A stretch of DNA of 18,221 nucleotides from the NCBI GenBank assembly GCA_016839635.1, contig JAEOTV010000252.1, positions 1-18,221 of the forward strand. The letters are read 5' to 3'. Source of the DNA: Promethearchaeota archaeon (GTDB lineage: Archaea > Asgardarchaeota > Lokiarchaeia > Sigynarchaeales > SOKP01). Every line of letters starts with the position of its first letter. Within the stretch, counting starts at the first letter, position 1. A program made the translations under genes and the position numbers. Below are positions 1-5,509 of this stretch, one piece after another. The notes beneath the pieces were generated by a model. That model was not told the DNA's origin. It saw only the letters and a program-made list of their open reading frames with translations, and made no database searches.

Positions 1-936
1 GTTTTAAAGTTAATGTTCCCTGTTGAACATGGTATCATTGAAGACTGGACTGCTATGGAGAAAATCTGGCATTATACATTTTATACTGACCTACGTATCG
101 ATCCTAGTGAACATCCAGTACTCTTAACAGAAGCACCATTAAATCCACGTCCAAACCGTGAAAAAATGGCTGAAATTATGTTTGAGACTTTTAATACGCC
201 CGCTCTTTATGTAGCAATGCAAGCAGTATTGAGTCTTTATGCTTCTGGTCGTACTACCGGATGTGTTATAGATATTGGTGATGGTGTTTCCCACGTTGTA
301 CCAATTTTTGAGGGTTTCGCCTTAAGTCATGCTATTCAAAGAATCGATCTCGCTGGTCGGGATATTACAACCTATTTACAGAGACTTCTTCGACAAAAGG
401 GATATTCATTCACTACATCAGCAGAAAAAGAAATCGTTCGAGACATTAAGGAGAAATTATGTTATGTAGCAATCGATCCTGAAAAAGAAATGATGCTTTC
501 TAAGAAAGTAGCCGGGATGGAAAAAAGCTATATGCTTCCTGATGGAGAGACGATCAATGTTGGTGTCGAAAGATTCCTTGCTCCTGAATGTTTCTTTAAT
601 CCGAGTGTAATCGGGAAAGAATTAGAACCATTAGATGATGTAATTGTTGGAGCTATCTCAGAATGCGATGTTGATCTTCGTAGAGATCTATACAGCAATA
701 TAGTACTTTCTGGCGGTTCCACAATGTTCCCTGGCATCAAGGAAAGATTAACGAAAGAAATAAAAGAGCAAATCCCAGAGAGCGTTGACGTCAAAATTAT
801 TGCCCCACCTGAGCGTATGTATTCTGTCTGGATCGGCGGTTCAATCCTAAGCTCCCTTAAAACATTCCATCGTATGTGGGTCACTCGACGTGAATATAAG
901 GAGATGGGACCACAAGTCATCCATCGATGCTTCTAA
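1..936 (+). CDS. Actin-family protein (lokiactin), 5' end missing
   Basis: Polymerising actin-fold ATPase of the Asgard cytoskeleton. The reading frame is open from base 1 (first residues [11 protein letters not shown], equivalent to about residue 65 of eukaryotic actin), so roughly the first 65 residues, including phosphate loop 1, lie outside the window; the Met at 13 is internal. Visible actin landmarks are the [10 protein letters not shown] and LLTEAPLNP blocks, the [14 protein letters not shown] segment with the catalytic-loop Gln, phosphate loop 2 as DIGDGVSH (eukaryotic actin has DSGDGVTH), LAGRDIT, the SGGSTMFPG adenosine-binding loop, [19 protein letters not shown], and an actin-like C-terminus ending HRCF. 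Similarity runs the full length without gaps that would suggest an Arp. The gene is visibly richer in GC than its neighbours (sampled lines about 35-42% against about 20% in the LRR gene), as expected for high expression. A T-tract follows the stop. Confidence 0.96.
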   Translation, partial: VLKLMFPVEHGIIEDWTAMEKIWHYTFYTDLRIDPSEHPVLLTEAPLNPRPNREKMAEIMFETFNTPALYVAMQAVLSLYASGRTTGCVIDIGDGVSHVVPIFEGFALSHAIQRIDLAGRDITTYLQRLLRQKGYSFTTSAEKEIVRDIKEKLCYVAIDPEKEMMLSKKVAGMEKSYMLPDGETINVGVERFLAPECFFNPSVIGKELEPLDDVIVGAISECDVDLRRDLYSNIVLSGGSTMFPGIKERLTKEIKEQIPESVDVKIIAPPERMYSVWIGGSILSSLKTFHRMWVTRREYKEMGPQVIHRCF

Positions 937-983
937 AGCGTCAATAATTTTACCAAAAATCGAACAGGAATTAATATTTTAAG

Positions 984-1006
984 TTTTTTTATTTTTCTTT
1001 TTTTTT
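984..1006 (+). terminator. T-rich transcription terminator after actin
   Basis: Three T-runs broken by single A and C bases start about 48 nt after the actin stop. Archaeal RNA polymerase terminates at such U-tracts without needing a hairpin. The position between two separately promoted + strand genes supports the call. Confidence 0.6.
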
Positions 1007-1068
1007 ATTGTTGTCTAACAGATTAGATTTAAACTCATTCTATCATATGTGATTAATTAAGGTAGTAT

Positions 1069-1080
1069 CGAAAAAATTTA
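1069..1080 (+). promoter_or_regulatory. Candidate BRE/TATA box for the LRR gene
   Basis: The stretch CGAAAAAATTTA is a purine-rich BRE-like segment running into an AT-rich TATA-like element, centred about 25 nt before the ATG at 1100. No Shine-Dalgarno sequence lies between them, so the mRNA could be leaderless. The whole region is AT-rich, so this is only a candidate. Confidence 0.35.
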
Positions 1081-1099
1081 AGATTTAAATCTAAACATA

Positions 1100-2542
1100 A
1101 TGGAATTACATCCAGATTATATTAAAGAAAATTTAAATCAAATTGGGAAAAAAGAGGGTGTAGCTCTTTTAAAGGAGTGGATCGACAATTCTAGTGATCC
1201 ACTAATGCGTCAAAATGCTTTATTAAATTATGGTTTAATTGATGAGGGGAAAAATTTCAAATTTTTTGAACATTTATTCCTTTCAGACGAGGATATAAAG
1301 GTAAGATTAATAGCTGGACAGATCTTAAGGGAAAAGTATTTACAAAATAAGAAACTGATACCTTTATTAAATTATACATTAAATAAACTGGATAATATAG
1401 AACAACAAATCTTTGCTATTAGAACCTTAAATTTAATAAAAAGCCTAAGAGCTCGAAAAGTATTAGTCGAATATCTTAAAGATTTAATAAAAAAAAAATT
1501 TGAATCGAGAGTAAAAGAATTTCCAAAAGAAATTTTTGAATATGATTATAATGAAGCTATCCCTGAATTGTTTCTAGATGTCTGTATAAATGTTATTTTA
1601 AATAATTATTATACAAGTAAATGTGGTTATCATGTAAGCTTGAAAAAAGGTAAAATTAACTATTTGAGTTGTGAGAGTTCTAATTTAACCAAAATCACTG
1701 ATATTGAATCAATTAATTGGCTGAAAGATTTAGAACATCTTCATTTACATCGAAACAATATTGAAGCTCTAGATGGTATTCAAATTCTAAAGAAATTACG
1801 AACTTTAGATTTATCTCATAATAAATTGGAGAAAATTGAGAATATAGAAGGTTTAGAACAGTTAGAAGAATTAAATTTATCAAATAACAAAATTCGAAAA
1901 ATTGAGGGAATTAATTTCTTAAAGAATTTAAAGAAATTATTATTAAATCAAAATTCTATAAGAGAAATTGAAAATCTATGTAATTTAAGTAATTTGGAAA
2001 TTTTAGAAATGAGTCGTAACCAGATTAATAAAATAGAAAACCTTGATAGCTTACTTCAATTAGAAAGAGTAAATCTCTCTTTTAATAAAATTGAGAAAAT
2101 AAAAGCTCTAGAAAATTTAAAAAATTTAACGTGGTTATATCTAAATGGTAATAAAATTTCAAAAATCGAAGGTTTATTACTGCTTGAAAACTTGAAAGGT
2201 CTATATCTCTCAAGTAATCAAATTGAAAGAATCGAATCTCTAGAGAATTTAGTAAATTTAAAAAAATTAGAGCTTTCAAATAATCAAATCAGAAAAATAG
2301 AAGGTCTACAGAATCTAAGAGAGTTACAAGAAATATATTTAGATAATAACAACATAAAAGAGGTAGACAATTTGGATTATTTATGTAGCCTTATCATGCT
2401 GCATCTTGGGAGAAATAACATTTCAGAATTTAGAAGAGAAAGCATTGAAAATTTGAAAAATCTAAATTTTATTTTCTTAAATGAGAATCCTTTAGATCAA
2501 AAAAGTTTAGAGGAATACCACAAGAGGTTAAAGTTTCCCTAG
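1100..2542 (+). CDS. HEAT-like plus SDS22-type leucine-rich repeat protein
   Basis: Probable protein-protein interaction scaffold of 480 aa with no signal peptide or TM segment, hence cytosolic. Residues about 8-165 are alpha-helical and look like degenerate HEAT/armadillo repeats (for example DPLMRQNALLNYGL and DEDIKVRLIAGQIL). Residues 208-451 are eleven consecutive LRRs and a twelfth caps the array to about 470; ten of the eleven are exactly 22 residues in the SDS22 pattern LxxLxxLxLxxNxIxxIxxL. SDS22-like LRRs in eukaryotes bind PP1 phosphatase and other partners; the partner here is unknown. The ATG at 1100 has no SD, but a TATA-like element sits about 25 nt upstream. The 3' end overlaps the convergent acetyltransferase gene by 15 nt. 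LRR proteins are abundant in Lokiarchaeal genomes, so this could be one of many paralogues. Confidence 0.88.
   Translation: MELHPDYIKENLNQIGKKEGVALLKEWIDNSSDPLMRQNALLNYGLIDEGKNFKFFEHLFLSDEDIKVRLIAGQILREKYLQNKKLIPLLNYTLNKLDNIEQQIFAIRTLNLIKSLRARKVLVEYLKDLIKKKFESRVKEFPKEIFEYDYNEAIPELFLDVCINVILNNYYTSKCGYHVSLKKGKINYLSCESSNLTKITDIESINWLKDLEHLHLHRNNIEALDGIQILKKLRTLDLSHNKLEKIENIEGLEQLEELNLSNNKIRKIEGINFLKNLKKLLLNQNSIREIENLCNLSNLEILEMSRNQINKIENLDSLLQLERVNLSFNKIEKIKALENLKNLTWLYLNGNKISKIEGLLLLENLKGLYLSSNQIERIESLENLVNLKKLELSNNQIRKIEGLQNLRELQEIYLDNNNIKEVDNLDYLCSLIMLHLGRNNISEFRRESIENLKNLNFIFLNENPLDQKSLEEYHKRLKFP
1721..2452 (+). repeat. Tandem 66-bp coding repeats (LRR array)
   Basis: Eleven in-frame LRR units begin at Leu208, 230, 252, 274, 296, 318, 340, 362, 384, 406 and 428 of the LRR protein. 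The first ten are exactly 66 nt and the eleventh is 72 nt. The period is conserved at protein level, but nucleotide identity between units is only moderate, so the array is old rather than recently amplified. Confidence 0.85.
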
Positions 2543-3097
2543 ATTAATATAGTTATCTACCCAGAGTTCCATCAAAACCTCATCAATATAGTTTGAGTCC
2601 ATTAAGAATTGCTTTTTTCTTACACCAATAACTTTAAAACCTAATGTTGTAAAAACGTGGATAGCTCTCTCATTATTTGAAAAACTACTTAGAAGAATTT
2701 TTTTTTTATTGTTTAATCTTTTAGATTCTCGAATGGCTAAATCAATAAGAGTTCTTCCAACAGTTAAATTTCGATACTTTTCTTTTACGATAATCCCTAA
2801 CGTACCTACATGTGCCGCAGCATCCCAATTAGAATTAGAAATTTCACATTGTCCAATAATATTATGGGGGGGTTTAAGATCTGGATTTTCTGCAACTATA
2901 CAAATTTCGTTTTCTTTTTTAATATTATGATACCATGAATCTTTCTCTAATTGGGATCTCACGGGAAAAAATACAGGTAAATATAAGCCTTCTTCAATGA
3001 CTTTATTAAAATTGTTCCAAACGCCAATAATATCTGGTTTAGTTAAATGTCTAAAAATTATTGTTTCTCCCGTTTTTAACTCTAAGACCTTTTTCAT
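2528..3097 (-). CDS. GNAT-family N-acetyltransferase
   Basis: Acetyl-CoA-dependent N-acetyltransferase, 189 aa, usual length for a single GNAT domain (Acetyltransf_1/RimI-like). The N-terminal part (ETIIFRHLTKPDI) matches the first strand and helix. The beta4/motif A region is at about residues 97-120, with the pyrophosphate-binding loop R109-N-L-T-V-G114; the usual middle Gly of the R-x-x-G-x-G loop is Thr here. Motif B is S139-x-x-N142-x-x-A145 running to LGF154. The position commonly held by the catalytic Tyr is Phe149. The substrate cannot be told from sequence; protein N-termini, amines and antibiotics are all possible. The gene faces the LRR gene and shares 15 nt with it at the 3' ends; it shares a 45-bp divergent upstream region with the winged-helix gene. 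Confidence 0.82.
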   Translation of the reverse strand: MKKVLELKTGETIIFRHLTKPDIIGVWNNFNKVIEEGLYLPVFFPVRSQLEKDSWYHNIKKENEICIVAENPDLKPPHNIIGQCEISNSNWDAAAHVGTLGIIVKEKYRNLTVGRTLIDLAIRESKRLNNKKKILLSSFSNNERAIHVFTTLGFKVIGVRKKQFLMDSNYIDEVLMELWVDNYINLGKL

Positions 3098-3142
3098 TAT
3101 TTAAATATAAATTTTTATAATTAAATTCCTTATGGTAATATT
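3098..3142. promoter_or_regulatory. Compact divergent promoter region
   Basis: Only 45 bp separate the start codons of the minus-strand acetyltransferase and the plus-strand winged-helix gene, and almost all of it is A/T. It holds TATA-like stretches for both directions: TTTAAATATAA (3100-3110), readable as TTATATTTAAA on the minus strand, and TTTTTATAATTAAA (3112-3125) on the plus strand. Both mRNAs must have very short leaders, and regulator binding here would affect both genes. Confidence 0.45.
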
Positions 3143-3601
3143 ATGGAAAATAAAAATGATCAGCCTACTGAAAAAGAGAACGAGGAAAAAGAGAAAACTA
3201 AAGCTTATATAGAAAAAAAGAATGAAAGCAAAAAAAACCTAGTTGCAAAAGATCTAGTTACATTAAAACATGTTGAAGTAGAAAAACAGAAAATTAGCCC
3301 AGAAACTAGAGATCTTGCTCAAACACTAAAAGAAAGTTATTTGGAGCACGATCAATTTGAAAAGTTATCAAATGATGAAATTACAATCCTAGAAACATTT
3401 ATGGGGAAAAGACTCTTTTTGGAAAGAATTGCGATAATTGTCAACCAATCAAGGATCCCATTAGGAATTCCCGGCTTTAAAAGAGCTGAATTAGAAAAAA
3501 TTCTTGACGATTTAGTATCAAAGGGATATTTAGAATCGGAAATGGTAGGTGAAAAACCCGTTTATTTTTTAACTGAACGAGGAAAATATCGCGTTCAATA
3601 A
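3143..3601 (+). CDS. Winged-helix protein with charged N-terminal tail
   Basis: A 152-aa protein of unknown specific function. Residues 1-60 are dominated by Glu, Lys and Asn and are probably disordered or coiled-coil. Residues about 75-150 look like a winged helix-turn-helix: helix SNDEITILETFMG, helix FLERIAIIVNQS, a recognition helix RAELEKILDDLVSKG, then a beta wing EMVGEKPVYFLTERGKYRV, the pattern of MarR/ArsR-like archaeal wHTH domains. It may be a DNA-binding regulator, but winged helices also mediate protein contacts (for example in ESCRT-II subunits), so a regulatory role is inference. It is the left partner of a divergent pair and lies 84 nt upstream of the 7-TM gene, with which it may be co-transcribed. 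The ATG has no clear SD. Confidence 0.68.
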   Translation: MENKNDQPTEKENEEKEKTKAYIEKKNESKKNLVAKDLVTLKHVEVEKQKISPETRDLAQTLKESYLEHDQFEKLSNDEITILETFMGKRLFLERIAIIVNQSRIPLGIPGFKRAELEKILDDLVSKGYLESEMVGEKPVYFLTERGKYRVQ

Positions 3602-3673
3602 ATCACACAAATCCCTTTTAAACTGTGTTTATCATAAGTGAATGATTATTGAATTTATTTTGAATAAAAAGCA

Positions 3674-3680
3674 GAGGAGT
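3674..3680 (+). promoter_or_regulatory. Shine-Dalgarno site fixing a TTG start
   Basis: GAGGAGT lies 5 nt before the TTG at 3686. It supports initiation at TTG for the 7-TM gene, because no in-frame ATG is near. Confidence 0.65.
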
Positions 3681-3685
3681 ATAAT

Positions 3686-4762
3686 TTGGTTGAATTAGCT
3701 GATATCCTAAATTTAAGCTTACTACTACTGTCTTTAGTTTTAATTATAACTGCAGTTATACTGCTTATAATTAATTACCTTTCCAATAAGCATATTCATA
3801 TGCTTTATTTATTGATAGCATGGTTTTTCTTATTAATTAACTCGATATCATATATGATTTCTTCTGCTTTATTATATATCAACATACTTGCGTTTATTGA
3901 CAACTTTTTTGCTATATTGGGTTCATTGTTTATTGTATTTTTCGGTGAATCAATTTCAAGAAAGACTCCAAGTATTAAAAAATTAATTTGGTTCTTCTTT
4001 TTTATAGCCTTATATTCTTATAGTTCAATTCTTCATTATATTGTATATCCGTCATCCTCGATACCGGAAGATATCATCAGTTTTAATGAAATTATTCGAA
4101 ATTATAGTTTTTTAACCTTAATGTTAACAGGGAGTATTTTAATGCCTTATTATCTATTTAGAATTTATAGATCTGCTCCAACTAATTTAAAAAAGCATAC
4201 ATTTGTATCATTTATTGGTGGAATTATTTTTGGTGTAATTACACCTATGTTACTTGTTATTTTAGTGGAAGTGAGTTCATTATTTCTTCTTTCTAGTTCT
4301 GTAGGAATGTTAATCATAATCTCTGCGGTCTTTATTAAAAATCCAAAATTAGCATTCATTTTACCATTGAAGGTTATGAGGTTAAATGTGATTGATTCGA
4401 ACGGTGGTACACTATTATTTTCACACAATTGGGAATCCGGAAAAGAAATAATAAGTGATGAACTTTTATCTGCGATGTTCCAAGGAATTATTATGATTTT
4501 AAGAGAATCATTAGGAAAGGGAGATCTTCGAGAAATAAGTCTGGAGAACGCTATCGTTATAGCTCATAAGAGTGCACAATTTCCTCTTGTTTATGTTTTA
4601 ATTGCTACAAATACATCCAAATCATTGCGAAACGGTTTAGATAAGTTTGTAAAACGATTTGAAACTAAATTTAATAAAGAGATAAGTAAAGCTCTCATTT
4701 CAAGTCAAGTCTTGACGGCATCTGAGATTGTTTCAGAAACTTTCTTTTTCTTACCTGATTAA
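3686..4762 (+). CDS. Seven-TM protein with C-terminal longin/roadblock-like domain
   Basis: A 358-aa integral membrane protein. Seven hydrophobic segments are visible at about residues 8-31, 38-62, 66-88, 99-120, 138-160, 172-194 and 197-217, followed by a soluble tail of about 140 residues. The tail (about 229-335) runs LNVIDSNGGTLLFSH, then a helix SDELLSAMFQGIIMILRESL, a strand pair around AIVIAHKS and FPLVYVLIAT, and a final long helix. This beta-beta-alpha-beta-beta-alpha order resembles longin/roadblock (profilin-like) sensor domains abundant in Asgard genomes, often linked to small GTPases. The TM bundle resembles 7TM sensor modules rather than a transporter. A role as a membrane receptor or platform for GTPase signalling is inference. 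Translation starts at TTG after a good SD. The gene converges on rpoK with 38 nt between them. Confidence 0.7.
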   Translation: MVELADILNLSLLLLSLVLIITAVILLIINYLSNKHIHMLYLLIAWFFLLINSISYMISSALLYINILAFIDNFFAILGSLFIVFFGESISRKTPSIKKLIWFFFFIALYSYSSILHYIVYPSSSIPEDIISFNEIIRNYSFLTLMLTGSILMPYYLFRIYRSAPTNLKKHTFVSFIGGIIFGVITPMLLVILVEVSSLFLLSSSVGMLIIISAVFIKNPKLAFILPLKVMRLNVIDSNGGTLLFSHNWESGKEIISDELLSAMFQGIIMILRESLGKGDLREISLENAIVIAHKSAQFPLVYVLIATNTSKSLRNGLDKFVKRFETKFNKEISKALISSQVLTASEIVSETFFFLPD

Positions 4763-4800
4763 TTTTCTTGTTATCTGTCGTTTCATAATAAGAAAATATG

Positions 4801-5103
4801 TTAATCCTTTTTCAGAATTAGCTTGTTAATTGGAATATCTTGATATTCTTCACTGGGATATTCGCGTCTGATGGTTAACGGTAAGATTCTTGACCTAAGT
4901 TCTAACTGAGCGATCTTAATAGGGTCTATCATGTTCATAGGTTTATCCACTAAAATAGGGGCCCCGAAGGATATTTGTAAAGCCCTTGCTCCCACGATTC
5001 TAGCTTTTTCGTACCTAGTGAGAAAAATTGGTCCAATTTTAACATATTCTCTAACTTTCCTATATTGCTTGCGTAAATTTCGAGATTCTAAAAAACTAGA
5101 CAT
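4801..5103 (-). CDS. rpoK: DNA-directed RNA polymerase subunit K (Rpo6/RPB6/omega)
   Basis: Small core subunit of archaeal RNA polymerase that latches the clamp and large subunit and promotes assembly. The signature is visible: FLTRYEKARIVGARALQI, then FGAPILVD, DPIKIAQLEL and ILPLTIRREYP followed by an acidic YQDI segment, as in archaeal Rpo6 and eukaryotic RPB6. At 100 aa it is normal for an archaeal RpoK with a short extra N-terminal segment. I chose the ATG at 5103; a TTG four codons upstream (5115) would give 104 aa, and neither has an SD. A TATA-like AATTATAC sits at 5143-5150. It is commonly found beside rpoN in archaea, but here it stands alone, with the tRNA-Val gene upstream on the same strand and a convergent gene downstream. 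Confidence 0.92.
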   Translation of the reverse strand: MSSFLESRNLRKQYRKVREYVKIGPIFLTRYEKARIVGARALQISFGAPILVDKPMNMIDPIKIAQLELRSRILPLTIRREYPSEEYQDIPINKLILKKD

Positions 5104-5142
5104 AATTAAACCCAAAGAAAGAGTAACTTATCTTTTGAAAAT

Positions 5143-5150
5143 GTATAATT
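5143..5150 (-). promoter_or_regulatory. Candidate TATA box for rpoK
   Basis: Minus-strand AATTATAC lies about 40 nt upstream of the rpoK ATG, placing a start site near 5121 and a short leader. The region is AT-rich, so support is moderate. Confidence 0.35.
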
Positions 5151-5214
5151 TCATATAACTTTTATGGTTTTTACTGAGTTTTATTACAAAAATATCGATG
5201 AATTAGTTTTATAG

Positions 5215-5318
5215 TGCGCAGGGGGGGAATTGAACCCCCGATTTACACGGTGTGAGCGTTTAACGTTTTAGATGCGGTGTGCAAAAAATATGTCGTCATA
5301 CCACTAGACCACCCGCGC
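5215..5318 (-). tRNA. tRNA-Val(CAC) with a 32-nt intron in the anticodon stem
   Basis: All arms can be folded by hand. The acceptor stem is GCGCGGG with CCTGCGC (one G-U pair) and discriminator A; the D-arm is GTC/GAC with loop TAGTGGTAT; the T-arm is GGGGG-TTCAATT-CCCCC. The segment between D and T arms is 54 nt instead of 22. Removing 32 nt after ACA (positions 27-29) leaves stem ACACG/CGTGT around the loop CTCACAC, which has U33, anticodon CAC and A37: a perfect 5-bp stem and a valine anticodon. The unspliced sequence gives no good anticodon stem, and a canonical 37/38 intron gives a mismatched stem and U37. CCA is not encoded. A minus-strand TATA-like AT-rich stretch lies at about 5326-5334. 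The body also resembles archaeal tRNA-Gly, but no Gly anticodon can be formed. Confidence 0.87.
5259..5290 (-). other. Non-canonical tRNA intron (position 29/30 or 28/29)
   Basis: The 32-nt insertion interrupts the 5' strand of the anticodon stem. Because an A occurs at both edges, the junction can be read as 29/30 (intron 5259-5290) or 28/29 (5260-5291). A possible bulge-helix-bulge pairs GACG (5294-5297) with CGTT, flanked by 3-nt bulges ACA and AAA. Cutting after the second base of each bulge gives exactly the 28/29 junction. The outer helix of that motif is not convincing, so the fold is unsettled although the spliced product is clear. Confidence 0.7.
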
Positions 5319-5509
5319 TTAATTGTATTTAAAAGTAGTAAACCATACGAATTAAATGTTTCTTTACACTTTAATTAATTTAATTTATTAAATTATTGTT
5401 AATTCGATTTAAGAATTTAAGTATTTTTTAATGATCTTATAAAGTCTGTTAGTTTAAATAATTCAATTAAATTTTATCTTCAATACGGAAAATATTCTGA
5501 TATTTACTG

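Noticed and set aside
528..920. Minus-strand open frame of 130 codons inside the actin gene
   Set aside because: It is a complement shadow of a highly conserved coding region, with no family features.
1721..2452. CRISPR array or DNA satellite
   Set aside because: The 66-bp period is an in-frame protein repeat with diverged nucleotides and no spacers.
4931..5158. Plus-strand open frame of 75 codons
   Set aside because: It lies opposite rpoK, whose protein is clearly recognisable; the plus-strand translation matches nothing and has no start signals.
5215..5318. tRNA-Gly, suggested by the GCGCGGG acceptor and GTGGTCTAGTGGTATGAC arm
   Set aside because: No intron removal yields a GCC, TCC or CCC anticodon with a paired stem, whereas CAC emerges with a perfect stem and loop.
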